From contig CM034605.1 of the NCBI GenBank assembly GCA_020091685.1, positions 8,169,019 to 8,233,018 of the forward strand: 64,000 nt of DNA, in the 5' to 3' direction. Within the stretch, counting starts at the first letter, position 1. Every line of letters starts with the position of its first letter. The position numbers and the translations under genes were made by a program. The notes below the pieces were generated by a model that saw only the letters and a program-made list of their open reading frames with translations, was not told the DNA's origin and searched no databases. Source of the stretch: Lutjanus erythropterus (Eukaryota > Chordata > Actinopteri > Lutjaniformes > Lutjanidae). This document shows positions 1 to 12,540 of this stretch, one piece after another.

Positions 1-629
1 AGTCCCTGAATGGCCCAATCCTCCATCCAGAAAGCACACAGCTCAGTGGTCAATGCTCTAAAAAAAACAAAAATTCATCCGGAGGGTAATATTCTCAGAC
101 AGCACGACTAGCCTCTGACACCGCGACCTGGCCATAACACTGAGCATCCATTCTTAATCCCCACCCATGGCCTCTTGTTTACCTCGTCGCCCTCTGGCCA
201 CTGTGAAAAGGCACATGCTGCCCCATTTTTCCCGTGGCTGTGTCTTTTTTATGGCTTATTGCTCTGAGGCCATCGCTGTTATGAGCGTTGTCCGAGTGCT
301 GGTATAGTCAGAGAGATTTACAGGGCCTCGAAACATTTCTTTTTTCTTTTTTTCAAGTAATGCTGAAGCGCTGCACCTGTTTCAGGGCTTTGGAGGAGAG
401 TGGCAGCAGCAGTATGGGATTATGCATTTATGACAGAGTACTCATATTTGTTTCATAAAAGTATTTGACCGAAGGAATGAGGAAATTCTGAACTGTTCTA
501 CTTTGAAGAGGCCACCTTAGGATCAGGATTTGGGGTAAATTCAGCCAAAAAACCTGTATTAATAGGCCAATTTTACAGCTGACATTTTCACTTGTTATAG
601 TCGGTAAAGCAAATGTGCTGCTATGAACA
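1..629. other. Distal 5' flank, no gene seen
   Basis: No coding signal. The first ~330 bases are complex, unique-looking sequence of mixed AT/GC content without simple repeats. A T-rich run lies near 340-352. The stretch ends at the TTAA-bounded repeat. It could hold regulatory sequence, but nothing specific is visible. Confidence 0.4.
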
Positions 630-1130
630 TTAAAGGGACAGTTCAGCCTCAAACCAAAAAGTAAATATATTTCCTCTGGCTGTTAGTGCTATTTATCCAT
701 CTAGATAGTTTTGGTGTGAGTTGCAGAGTTTTTGAGATATCGGCTGTAGCCGTAGTTTGCCTTCTCTCCTACAGAGCGGGACTACATGGCAGTTGATTTG
801 TGGTGCTCAAAGCAAAAAAGATTATAAAAGATCCACCTTGTTGTGAGCAGTTTTATGTAGGAACTACTTTTGTTCTGGTAGAAAAGAAAATAGCTCCAGT
901 AGAATCTACTACAGAAAGAAAGTAGTTGTGATTTTTGGAAAGAGACACTGGTTTTGAATTTTTCAAATGTACTTTTAAGTACTTTAAGCACCATAAGCTA
1001 AGTGCCATTTAGTCCCATTTTATTGGAGAGAAGGCAGGCATCTCTACAGCCAGTATCTCCAAAACACTGCAACAGAGGAAAACAGAGGAAAAACATATAT
1101 TTTTGATTTTGGGGTGAACTTTCCCTTTAA
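630..1130. mobile_element. Palindromic non-autonomous DNA transposon (MITE-like), TTAA-bounded
   Basis: The element begins TTAAAGGGACAGTTCA and ends with TGAACTTTCCCTTTAA, forming near-perfect terminal inverted repeats. The similarity continues inward: GAGATATCGGCTGTAG on the left matches the reverse complement of CTACAGCCAGTATCTCC on the right, followed by matching pieces around the centre. The whole 501-bp unit is therefore an imperfect foldback. The outer TTAA at both ends fits a TTAA target site, as used by piggyBac-type transposases, but that assignment is inference. It carries no transposase frame. Sequences of this type are common in teleost introns and flanks. Confidence 0.8.
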
Positions 1131-2583
1131 TGATGGCCTTGGTCCATTCAAAGGTTCCAGTAAGCTGTGAAAGTGTTCTAAGATGTGAACAGTAAACTAA
1201 TTAGATTTTAGCTATCATTAACTGTATTATTTATCTGTGATTTCCCTGTTAAAACGTCCTCTGTAAAAGAGGCCTGCAGTTTTTTTGCAACTTGGGAACA
1301 AGTTGTAAACACAACTCTGAAATATTGTCACATTATAAAGTTAAAGGGAACATTGTTGCTATCATACAGTTGCCTATTTACACTTCCAGCTGACATCGAG
1401 CAGCAAAGAATTTCAGGCAACCTGTTGAATTTAAGTCCAATACTCACTCTTCTTTTTACTCTGTTTTTCACCAACTGAGAGAGAGAAATGTCTGACTCTG
1501 TAGCTGCTAAACTGTGATCACCAGCTAGCTGCTATCTTTCTGTCTGCTGTTTGGTGCCGTGCGGGATACGATGGATTTATTTTAAAGTTGAAGAAAGGGG
1601 TGAGTGACTGGACGAAAACAAAGTTTGTTAATACTCTGTTGAGCTGGAGGGAACTGCAGAATGTGCTGCTAGTAGTAGAATGTGGGTTTGTCACTACAAG
1701 ACTCCCATTACATCACAGGTAGTCATTTGATCCATCGATAATGTAACACAACAAACACTACTGTCAGCCTCCATTGTTCTTGTCTTATTTTGTACATGGG
1801 CATTATCATAATTGATGTGTTAGCTTACTAGCTAACAAACTAAAACATGTAAATAAGACAGTTCCGATAGTTGTTGGAAGAAGATGTTGGAAGGTTTCTT
1901 TTTTTCATTTTTGGTGAAGGCTAACTTCTAGTCTGTATGCTAAGCTAGGCTAAACACTTTTTCCAAAATGTCAGAACATCAACAACGTTGTGTTATTATT
2001 GAAATCAGGTTATTTTAATCCATGTAACTGCAATGAACTGCTACCTTATTAACAGTAATTGGGTGTTGTGTATTGTGCATAGTGTGCATGTAACCTTACA
2101 AAATGGAACACTCCCATATGTATAGAGATGCAAGGATGCGTGTGTGCCTAACCTGTAAATGTGTGCGTGCAAGCACATACAAATGTACTTTTGAAGTTAG
2201 AGTGTGATGTAGAGCAGAACAGACAGAGAGCCAGACAGAAGGAAGTAGGGAATGAGTGTCAAATGGTGGAGAAAAAAAAATCCAGGGGAACCTTGATGGT
2301 GCTCGGCTTGCTGTGGGTGGGTGAGGGATGGCAGCGTAAGGGAAGGGGAGAGATTGAGTGAATGGTGTGTGTGAGGTGGAGGGGGGTAGAATGTGGCGGC
2401 CTGTCCTTGTGCCTCCTCCACTCCTCTCCCCTCAGCCTTCTCCTCTCTCCTCTCAGCCTGTTTCTGGCTCATTACCCCCTCCGCCAGCAGACTTCTCCCC
2501 GGGCGGCAGTGAAAAGAACTGTCCTCTCTCGCTCTCACCGACAGCCGCAGCCTGAGCGCTGCCCTGCCCTCGTGATATTAATC
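1131..2583. other. Intergenic flank, nothing definite
   Basis: AT-rich unique sequence to about 2.1 kb, then a purine-rich part (2200-2400) followed by a CT/CCTCC-rich part (2400-2560). The overlapping open frames here lack recognisable domains and are explained by biased composition. Confidence 0.4.
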
Positions 2584-2632
2584 AACACACACGGACACAC
2601 AGACACTCACACAGACACGCACACACACACTG
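2584..2632. repeat. Interrupted (CA)n microsatellite
   Basis: Runs of ACAC interrupted by GG, AG and TC, read directly from the sequence. Confidence 0.85.
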
Positions 2633-3274
2633 CTACAAGCTCGTGCACACCCTCTCCCCAGCGAGCTCCTCTGACGGACAAGCTGGTGGGCAGCCGTCTC
2701 TTCTCCTGGCCCTTACTTGCAAATGAGACATCCAACCCCTCAGAGAAGCAGGCGAGGGACAGTATATTAGACAAGTTTTATAGGAAGGCAACTTTGTTTT
2801 CATTACATGGTCTTATATGGTGTGAGTGACTGTGGGAGGAGATGCTAAATGTGCTTGGTACTACTGGGTAGTTTTGTATTTCCCTTGCATGTTTTGAAAT
2901 TAATTCTAAAGATAAAACTCATAATCCATGACACAAATTTAAACAAATGCTACCATTAAAAAAAAAATCTAAATTAAAGAATGGAACCTACTACGACTGG
3001 GGTTGTCACGATACCAGAATTTTAAATTTTGATACAATACAAGTATAAAAAGCAATACTTGACAGTCTTGGATAACTTCTTTCTTTTTTAAATACAGTGG
3101 TGGTGCAGAAAAAGTCACTGAACTGTGGTTTCACTGAACCTGGTTTTGTTAAGCCAAATTCAGGCAGGACAATAAAGACTGAACTGAACCGAGGTCTTGA
3201 ATGAGCACCTAATGACACTAATTAACACTAAACTGAATTCAGCTTATTATATTTTATTGGTTATTAATATTATT
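2633..3274. other. Intergenic flank with a repeat fragment
   Basis: Mostly unique sequence. From about 2998 it reads GGGGTTGTCACGATACC and continues with ATAC-rich sequence, resembling the end of a 'GTCACGATACC' dispersed repeat often seen in fish. The other end is not recognisable, so this is a fragment at most. Confidence 0.35.
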
Positions 3275-3665
3275 AAAGGTCCAGTGTGTAGTGTGTGGCA
3301 GAAGTGTGGCAGAATATAGCAGAAATTTAATATGGTATTCATAAGTGTGTTTTCATTAGTGAATAATCACCTGAAAATAAGAATTGTTGTTTTTGTGAAC
3401 TTTTGTGAACCCATGTGGGGCTTTTCCACTGGCGCTTTTGGCCGCACTGAGTCAGACCATGCTGTGCTGATTTTTTATTGCAATTACCACTTTCATTGCA
3501 CCAAGCTGCACCAAGCCGCCCCCGAGATAAACCTACTCTGGAGCGGGGCCAAAGCAAGCGCGACCTGCCTCCAAACGGGCTGCGGTGACGTCTTGCTGAC
3601 CGCGGCCAACCTGTGACGACCCTCTTCTTCTCTCCCTCGAAAAAGCGAGTGTTGTGATACATTTT
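3275..3665. repeat. Teleost interspersed repeat, two parts
   Basis: The left part (3275-3410) starts AAAGGTCCAGTGTGTAG and contains ATTCATAAGTGTGTTTTCATT and GAATAATCACCTGAAAATAA, a very widespread fish dispersed repeat. The right part (3415-3660) starts GGGGCTTTTCCACTGGCG and is much more GC-rich; it looks like a second element abutting the first. The open frames on both strands are within repeat sequence and match no known protein that I recognise. Confidence 0.6.
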
Positions 3666-5129
3666 TAAAAGTCTGTGTATGTTCAGCTCTCAGTACTTCT
3701 GTAGCTTCCAACTGAATCTCTTCTGTGTTGCTCTTTGTACTTTAAGGTATCTGCATTATTTTACCGTTTTATATTTGCTTTCAGCTATGTCAGGTTTGTG
3801 GTTAAGTTACTGCTCATGAAACCCCCGAATGAAAACATTTCCTGTTTGTCCTGCTTCATCATAAAAGTATTTAAACAACGAAATAACAGGAATTAAGAAA
3901 ACATTGTGTTTATCCCTATATAGCTGCTTGATTGGAGCCTACTAAATTCAATCTTTACATCAAGAGTTTAACTATCTAACTCTAAGTTTTGTTGGTGACA
4001 CGTGTGCAGATACTGATATATCTGCAGTAAGTAGTCATGGGCAGCTTTCATGTGTTGTTTTATAGGCCTATGCATAATTTCTGAGTGTGAATTTGATGTC
4101 AGATGAGAGATTTTCAGTGATTGATCCATGTAGTGTTGGCTACAGTTGAGTGTCATCAAATTTCATAATAAAATGGATATAGAAAACACCTTCCTATTTC
4201 CATGCAATGAGAAATTAGTACTAAAACAGCTTATAGAAGCCCAAATCTTTCACTCAGTTATGAGTTATTCTTGTTAATATTTGGTACTAGGGGCAGTGAT
4301 AGCTTAATAAAGTCTATTTGCAGCTTCTGTGAACTATATTAGTCTTAAAACCAAGTCAGAAGGCTATTGGAGACAGCTGACTTGCTCTCCAAAGCACTGT
4401 GGTGTGTTTATTACACACTGTCGTCTTTTGCCTAAAGATATCCCAGAGCGCCAACCCCTCCCTGTCTTACCCTCTTTGCCCTCTCTTACAACCTGTGCCC
4501 GCTGACAGTCTGCCAGGTGTGCCCATACCCAGGAGACATGCCCGGTGTCACCAAGCAAAGCGGGCTCACATTGGCCGCGAAGTGAGGCGAGATGCCAGCT
4601 CGGCCACAGAATAACTTTAGCGGGGGACGGAGATGATCCCTAATGCCGGTATGTGTGACATTAGCTGGCTGCCTTCCCTCTCCTCTCGGCAAAGCTCGCG
4701 GCCCCAGCTCTGCCTTCACACGCTGACTGGGTATGTGACCCGGTGTCCAACTGACATATTCCCTGGCAGGGAGTCAGAATATGAAATGATCGTATTATTC
4801 ACGTCCTACCTTTGACATTGTCTGTTAGCTGTGCAGCAGGCAGCACAGATAGAGCTGCAATCTGGCAGCAGCGTCCACCCGAGGTAGTGTGTCTAAACAT
4901 CAAGTGAGGAAAAACCCAAGAAACCCAGCATTGGTTGTTACACAGCATCATTGAAAACAAGTATCCAGTGTGTCTCTCTCCTGGTTTGATGCTGTGCTAA
5001 TAGCTTAGCTTCCACTATTGTGGTGCTGTCTCCTGGGTGTTCCTCGAGTCTTCCTGTTCTGATGAGAGCAGCTGGACACTGGGGAGTCTTCGTCTCCTTT
5101 CTCAGGCAGACTATGCAATTTAAACCTGC
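3666..5129. other. Intergenic flank
   Basis: No gene or clear repeat. The block 4480-4770 is GC-richer, complex and low in repeats, so it may be functional non-coding sequence. There is nothing more specific to report. Confidence 0.35.
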
Positions 5130-5400
5130 CTCGGGCATGTAGATATTACTCCCCGGCGAGATGGCTGAAAATTAATGGAAATTGTTTTAGAGGAATCATT
5201 ATTAACATTCTCCTTTGGATGCCCTTTTGTCATCACAGCCCTGTCGCCTCTCCTGTTTTATTCTCACGCTAATTTATGCAGCCGTTGACATTCCTGTCGG
5301 TGTGTGAATGTGCTGGGAAATGTGAATAATCAGACTAATAATTAGTAATTGCTCCGTCACTTCAGTGGGCATATATTTTGGCATTAGAAGAATATCAATC
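5130..5400. promoter_or_regulatory. Candidate non-coding regulatory block
   Basis: Complex sequence free of simple repeats, with an AT-rich homeodomain-type core (CTAATAATTAGTAATTG at 5334-5350) embedded in mixed GC sequence. This texture is typical of vertebrate conserved non-coding elements, but conservation was not tested. The call is inference from composition and position, about 12 kb upstream of arid1b exon 1. Confidence 0.3.
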
Positions 5401-5493
5401 ATGCATTTATTATCTTATTTATCAGTTGTTTTCCCTCTTGTCTTCACTACCATCATTTCTGTTTTTTAGCATCCAGTATGTGATGTTTAGAAT

Positions 5494-5905
5494 TAGGCGG
5501 GATGATATGGCAAAAAAAAAAAATCATATTGTGATTATTTTGACAGATATTGTGATTGTGATATGATTCATGATTAGTGGGTATGATCATTTTTGAATCA
5601 CAATTTTCATTTTCACTGAATAACCTATTAATATTATGATGAAATAAGATTGGAAATAACATATTGGAGAACAAAATTTGCAGACCAGTGCACTACTTCA
5701 TTAAAATGCTGTTTTGTTGCACGTTTTCCCTTTATCAAAAAATTGCAGCTTTTGCTATTTGGATATTGCACTTGGATATTGTGCGTTTGATAATATTTTG
5801 ATTAATTGTGCAGCCTTGTTAGAAGATTCAAGACTTAGTTTATTGTCATTTTCTTGTATACTTACATGCATTGAAAAAATAAAATAAAATGCTGTTCCTC
5901 CCTGC
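5494..5905 (+). mobile_element. Interspersed repeat, 'GATATGGCA...TGATTATTTTGACAG' family
   Basis: It starts GGCGGGATGATATGGCAAAA, then an A-run, TGATTATTTTGACAGATATTG, and ends near 5818 with AATTGTGCAGCCTT. Minus-strand relatives lie at 24030-24358 and 29705-29822, sharing the TTTTGACAGATATTG core and the flanking order. The following piece (5821-5905: TTTATTGTCATTTTCTTG, then A-rich) resembles a second common fish repeat fragment. It has no transposase frame. Confidence 0.65.
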
Positions 5906-7759
5906 CCAAAATAGTGCTAACACCAGAGATAAACATGTATCTCTAAAATGTCCTTTAAAAGACAACAACAAACAAAGCCTATACACTCAGACATGCAGAT
6001 TAGCAGCACGGATCAATTAAGAATGACCTGCCACTGTTGAAAATTGTAGGCACCACTAATGCACAGGGAGGAGGGTATAACAGTTTTTCTCCCCACGTTT
6101 CTCCTTGGTTAAGAGGACTTGGTTGTAGTGAAGTATAACATAGCAGATACACTCATCTCTGGAAGCAGGAAATCATATTCCCTCACACATACGACTCAAT
6201 TTCACACCCCGAGCTGGATTAAGAGGACTCTTCACTCCGGGCCTGCGCAGGAAAAAGGGTAAATATCACCCTTGTTCCCGGTGCCGGAAAATCCGCTATT
6301 TAAATGGGGAGTAATATAACTGACATTTTCCAGTTCATTATGCAGCCCCTGACCTTCACTATGTGCGACTTGGATACTTCTCTGGCAAAAGGCGAGACTT
6401 GGTTCTCCCTAATGGTAGATGTTTGACCTTGTCGGGAACTAAGGGGAGGTCAGGGATGAAGGAGGCTGTAATCGGCCCAAGAAAGAGTGGAGGAACACCT
6501 ACAACAATGACTAAGAACACTGTAAGCCTCTAAACAGCAGTTAACTTGGCATTGAGTCAGATTTGTAGTCACTAAAAACTTTGAAATCCAACAATTTCTT
6601 GACACAAATGAACAAATAATCTATTTGTGTGTTTTGGAAAGCGATAATGCCTTTGATACATTATGTAAATTTAAGATCTTCAGGGATAATCTATAGCTTT
6701 CGATTGTGTATTACATCATCTGGTCTTCAGATTTGTGTTTATCTCTGTTTGTGGCCAAACTGCTGAAGCTTATCACAGATGGATTCAACTAATCTTCAAC
6801 TGGCTCTTTGCCTTTATGTCCAACTGTACTTTAAAGACTCCTCAGGATTCTAGATAAATCCATCGCACTCAGTCACCAAACGTAATAGAAAGTAATCATA
6901 TCGGGAGTCTTTCACGGATTAGGCTGTTTTGAATGTGACTTATAATCTCTTCCATTTGTGTGAACTACAATGATGTGCACTGGGCGCCTGGCAGAGATAA
7001 TCTTATTACCCAGTTGGCTTTTGTTTTCTGCTGCCTTGCTTTTATTCTTTATTAAAACATTTTGCTGCATTAAACATGCTAATTTGTGGCTGGGCATAAT
7101 TGGGGTCTTGCTTTAAAAACCTCTCCCCTGTTTGGTAGAAGATTAGGAATTTCATCTTCAGGATTATGTATAGAGTACAGTGAAAGCCCATGAAATAGTC
7201 TTGCTTTCCATTATGTTTAAAGCCACTCAAGCTTATTAATGTGAAAGGAAAATGTATTATTTGCCACACAACGGCATTGTCATATGACAAAAAGATGTCA
7301 GATGGCAGCCATTTTGATTGATGGGATTGGTCGGCTGATTAGTTCTCGTCCAATCACTATGCTACAGGGATCAAATTCATCAAGACAATCAGCTTTCAAA
7401 CAGACAGAAAAATCCTGGTAATTCTAGTTCAGTGTGTTTTTAGGATTGTTAGAAATAGCCCAACATTCACTCAGTGAGCTGCAACAGCAAAGCTGTCAAA
7501 TCTTCTATAGCACTATAATCAGAAATGGAACAGCAGCAAACCTAGCTTTGGACACCAGAAGGGAGAATGTGAGGCAGATAAAACCCAGCAACTCACGCAG
7601 GAATCCTCATTGATCATTGGTGGCTTTTCGTGAGCCTCAGATGTGGAGAGATCAGAGCTTCAATCTTACTATGAAATGATATCTCACAATGTGAAATGAT
7701 TCCCAGATCTGCTAAAAAAAAAAAAAAATGTCAAAGAAAGTGCAAAGAGAATATTCAGG
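5906..7759. other. Intergenic flank with possible regulatory blocks
   Basis: No gene seen. Complex, repeat-poor blocks at 6180-6440 and 6900-7280 have non-coding regulatory character. The rest is AT-rich unique sequence with a poly(A) run at 7714-7728. Confidence 0.35.
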
Positions 7760-8330
7760 TGTCAGTATTTCTGCCTCGTTCACCTAGGGGTCTAATAAGT
7801 GATCACACAGAAAACGGGGAATCTCTCCCCCCATAATGGTGAGCAAGTTTTTGATTTTGTGTCAAAACATATTTAAAATTTGAACAGTGCCGTCATTCCT
7901 GTGGCGTGCTGCTCTCTCTCCGTGGGGCTTGTCATGGGAGGCGTCACGGCGTGCAGTTCCAATACACGAGGCTCCTTTCATTTCTCTGTCTGACATGTTA
8001 AGTGTGATGGTACAAAGAGGTTCCATTTTAATTGTTTGGACAGATCACTCAAGGGAGAGGGGTTTTGATTTTGGGTGTTGACAGAATAGGCACAGGCTTG
8101 CTACGTTGCTTTGGCGTCTGTCTTGCCAATTCTGGCACTACGCTGTATTGATCGTGATAGGCTGTTTACCTCAGGCCGCACTTAAGCTAAAGGCCAAGCA
8201 ATGTCCAACCTTTGACAGTGGTTATTGTTCTGGGAATTGCATTATTAGACAGTGCTATGATACAGAGATGGCTTCCCTGGTGAAAATAAATATGTTAAGT
8301 ATTAAATTTGATATTAAATATAGCATACTT
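7760..8330. promoter_or_regulatory. Candidate non-coding regulatory block
   Basis: About 570 bp of complex sequence without microsatellites. Short open frames here (7887-8081 and 8106-8390) show no domain and no splice-site support, so I read the block as non-coding. Function is inferred from sequence texture alone. Confidence 0.3.
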
Positions 8331-8404
8331 GAGTTTACTTGCAGTGGGGCTAATCATCAGTGTAGTTACAGTGTGTTAATAATTAGTTAACTTGAAGTTT
8401 GCTA

Positions 8405-8880
8405 TTTTTTTTACCTTTATTAAAGTCTGCTTTATTTGCATTACTTTTCAAAGTGCACTGACGTACAGCTTTAAATAAACTTACATTGAAGTGTGCTTTT
8501 TGTGGGCATACTGAAATACTCTTCTAATGAAATTAAATGAAAGAACACTTTAATAAAGCATACTAATAATTTAATGTGAACTTGAAAATGATTATACATT
8601 TCAAAAATAAACTATACTTACCACTGTAAGTATTTGCAATTTACTTAAATTAAAGAATTAAAGAAATAGTATATTTACTATTAGTCCATTGAAGTTGAAC
8701 ATAGTGACATCTATTCAGAAGTACAATTTAGAGTAGAGTACACTGCAAATATACTTTAAATGACACAAAATAGTGCAAATATAATCCACATAATAATGTA
8801 CTTTTACATTATAGTTCTAATCACTGAAGTATACTACATTTTTACATCAACCTTTATTATTTTTTTCTTATACACTAAAG
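8405..8880. repeat. AT-rich interspersed repeat with AAGTATACT-type motifs
   Basis: The stretch is dominated by variants of AAGTATACTT, CTTACATTGAAGTGT and CTGAAGTATACTACATT in both orientations. This fits a decayed, partly palindromic dispersed element. The exact ends are uncertain. Confidence 0.5.
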
Positions 8881-9819
8881 TTTAGAGTTTTTTTAGTTGT
8901 TGATGTGTATGCAAAAATCCATTCAATCAAATCAAATCGTGACTGTCTGTCAACTCTCACATAGATATGAGGACAGCTATGCAGAAAGCGTTGTGACAAA
9001 CAAGCCATTGATCTATAAGCATGGGTCAACTGTATGTGTAATATCTGTATTAAATAAGATGAATAGGCACTTGAGGTGCGCTGTGCGGGCACTTTATGAA
9101 ATAGGAGTATACTTTGATGAAGCCTAGCGATGGGTGAGAAATCACCTGTTGATGGCCCATAATGTAATAGAACATTCCTTTTGAATGGGCGGGAACCATA
9201 ATGTCACACAGTCCATTAATATTCTCCTGCTGTGCCCATGTCCTGGCTCTCGGCTGTGGGGGAATGATTAGGGTGACGGACGACGGGGCGATGACACAAG
9301 AAAACAACTTCCCCACCTCCCTTATTCTCCTCGCCACCCCCATCCCTTTTCTTTGGCTCCCCTCAACCCTTCAACACAACAGCCACAAATTACCCACTTT
9401 GCTTGCAATATTATCAGGGCTGATCGTTGGTGTCCATAATTAGAGTCTTAGTGTCGTCTAGCCTCCATTAGGCTAACAATAGAGCCTTGAAACAAGGCCA
9501 CTTTGGGCAAATAACATGTTGAGAACACTTGACTTTTGTGAAGAGATAGTGAAAAGCATCTGAGGCCATTACTGATCCAAACAGCCTTGAATGGTTCTGT
9601 GGCGGGTGGCCCTGTGAAAGCCAGACTGTGGAATCATCTCCATTGCAGAAAAAAAAATCACATATGCTATACAGCCAGAGAAGCATAGGATGAAATCACA
9701 AGCAAAAACACAGGCGCACACGTCTTTATGCTGAGACGGTGACACTGTTTTGCCTTTCTGTGCCCATATTCCTTTGACAGAGACACAAATACAAATATCA
9801 TCACACTGCACGCCGCAGC
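8881..9819. other. Intergenic flank
   Basis: No gene. The block 9180-9470 is complex and GC-mixed, with short runs such as GGGCGGGAACC and GACGACGGGGCGATGAC, and may be regulatory. The short open frames on both strands have no recognisable product. Confidence 0.35.
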
Positions 9820-10480
9820 CTAGTGGAGCTTGTATTTCAATCACACGGCGTTAGATAGCTCGCTGCTGAGTTTCCTCCCAGGCTACGGAGAGAGAGAGCA
9901 CGCTCTGTATTCTGAGCCCAGGCCCCGTTTGATCTCCGTCATCGCCCCTCTAAGACATCATTGTGTAACACTGTAAAAGCGGACGGCTTCATGGAGCGAA
10001 GGAAATATCAAGGAAGTTATTCATAAATATTAGATAAGATCAAAACAGCCAGTTGCTCTCAGACTCTGAGCTCCTGGGTCAAGCCATCCACATCCCTTTG
10101 ATTTTTCTTCTTCCACTCAGGCTGAGCAGGGAGGATTGAGCATGCATTGAAATTGAAGCCCCCCCCTTTAAAGAGCTTGAAAACAGGAAAAAAGAGAAAA
10201 ACACAATGAATCCAATCCTGTTACTAATAAGCCACTAATAAAGCACAAATCTACTGTTTTGTTTCATTTCTGATCAACACTTTTCATTATTCATAATTTT
10301 CTTGTTTTGATTACCGTCCCTAACGCACAGCGCACCAAACCTGAGGAGATTAATAGGCAGCATTCTCCAAACTCTTCCTCCTCTCCTCCGGAGCTGACAC
10401 AAATTGGTGAAATATCACTTTGATCATGCCTCCTGAACAACAAACAAAACACAAACCTAATTAGCCTAATTCAAAATCGT
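9820..10480. promoter_or_regulatory. Candidate non-coding regulatory block
   Basis: About 660 bp of repeat-poor sequence alternating GC-rich (9850-9960) and AT-rich homeobox-like parts (TTCATAAATATTAGATAAGA near 10020; ATTCATAATTTTCTTG near 10290). It is a good candidate for a conserved enhancer cluster upstream of arid1b. The evidence is compositional only. Confidence 0.3.
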
Positions 10481-12420
10481 TCCAAATGCCTCTGTTTTAT
10501 ATGAAAGCTTTCCTTCTCTGTGCTGCTGTTAAAGACAAAAGTAAGTTGGACGGCATCAGTGTTTTACCTCTGTGTATTGTGTGTGTATGTGTGTGTGTGT
10601 GTGAATTTGTAGATAAGAGAGCAAATGAGTCCCCAAATATGTCATCTGACCTTTGACCCTTCAGTTGACAGAAAAGCGGGGGGTGCAGTAACTCTGATGC
10701 ATCAGTCTTCATTCCTCAAGATCACTCATACTAGAAAGCAGAACAAAGAAAACCTGCTTTAAACAGACTTGCAGGCTGTAGTTGGGTTTTTTCGATGTGG
10801 GAGAGCTCGCTCTGCTGACTCCTTTGTTGATGTTAGTCATCCCATCTGGGTAGAAATGTCAAGTGGCAGGAGAATCAAAAAGCTCTCTGGTTTATTGCAC
10901 CACTTTAAAAAAGAATCCGAGCAAAGAATGGGAAAGGATCTGCTGATGTACTAGCTGGATAAACATGCCATTGGTTTTACATTTTGCACATCATATGCAG
11001 TGCTTGAAATTAAGGATGCCACATTGTCCCAGGGACAACAAAAATAGCACCTTTCAGCAAAAGATATGGTGTGTGTGACACATCTGGGACAGTAGAGAAA
11101 TTTATAATTATAGAAATCTGAGGAAATTTCCAAATAGATGTTATTTGGGTAAACTGACCCCACATTGGGAATCTAAATGGTTAATTACTTGCCTGAAAAA
11201 GAAGACAGTTTAATAAAGTGACATATTAATGGTCCTACATTCCCAGTCTCAGAGTTGGAACCCATTGGCTATCAACTGACTGCAGTTTAGCATTCATATG
11301 CATTCCACCAATTCTGGATACATATGCAGATATCTTTTTATAGAGATAAATGTTTTCCCCCCATGTTGCACCCTTGGTACGTGGAGCAAGATGTAACATT
11401 TGGCTCTGTGTATAAATGGTCAGAAAAATTAAACACTGTAAAAAATATTAATATGCAGTGTTATTCATGGTTGCTTTGTCTTAAAATCTGTGCCAGAAAA
11501 GCGGCACCATATTGGTCATTGTCAGTACGTGTGTCCTCTGTAATATATTGATCAATACAGACATATATTGCCATTAATATTTTCGGGTCTTCTCTTGTTT
11601 ACGTTTGCTTGTAGCAGCTAAATCAACAGTGGTTTTTTTTCTTACAAAACAATTCATTGTGGCTCACAAGAGTGTTGTCTTGGACCTTGGATAGAAGTAC
11701 AGCTAAATTTCCAATGTGTTTCAATAGTACTTAGAAGTATGAGGATTCATGGATAGCTTCATGTCAGTGTTGAGTAAGTTCTTTTTTTGTTTAACAAATA
11801 GGCTGATTTATTTTTGCTATGTTGGATTCATGTTAAGTGAAAATTAAAAAACATACCCCCTGTTGAAGATCCATTGTCTAAATGATAATAACTTCAGAAG
11901 AACTCGAACTTTGGACAATGGTTGTTAAATCTAGAACAGTTTAAAATAGTATTGGGGACAGTTGTGGGACCCTTGGAAAGTAGTTAATGTTGAGCCCTGT
12001 TCATATGTAGTTTTTGCTATAGTCTATGATCACATCAACAGGCTTCTGTAACAACTCATGAATATGCTTAGTCCACCATAAAATGAGCAAAGTGCTCGTC
12101 TTTTGACTCTAGTACCGCTAATTTGCTGTGAAAGTCGACGCATGACGTCAGCGTCTATTTGCCAATAGGGACTTTTCCAAGGGCAGCAATGCACCAAAGC
12201 TATACAACACTTGACGTGTTCACTTACTACAGGCAGCATGAAGTCTACCTTGCAATGCTAGCGGATTAGCTCACGTTGCCTCGCTAACATATGCAATGAC
12301 TGCCGGCGAGCTCTTCCCCATTAGGTTTGCACATCAAAGGCGGCGGGAGAAGTTCTTCACAGGCAGTTAAAAGTGGGCTCAGTGTGGATCTTGTAAATAC
12401 CGTCTTTGAGTCTGTGCCTC
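10481..12420. other. Intergenic flank with a (GT)n microsatellite
   Basis: A (GT)n tract with an AT interruption lies at 10571-10603. The remainder is AT-rich unique sequence with no gene. The segments 10980-11100 and 11830-12000 look like decayed dispersed repeats, but I could not pair their ends. Confidence 0.35.
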
Positions 12421-12540
12421 TCGGGGGACACTTCACACACTCCTCCAGTCAGGAGAAGGGAGGGGGGGGAGGGAGAGGAGCAGTGACAGGCATCAGAGGG
12501 GGCGGAGGGGATGGAGGTATGGGGGGGGGACGGGGGGTGT
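12421..12540 (+). repeat. G-rich tract, potential G-quadruplex
   Basis: Two clusters of G-runs on the + strand. The first is at 12458-12473 (GGG-A-GGGGGGGG-A-GGG). The second, at 12498-12538, has runs of 5, 4, 9 and 6 Gs separated by short loops. Both satisfy simple G-quadruplex patterns. They lie about 5 kb upstream of exon 1. Confidence 0.6.
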
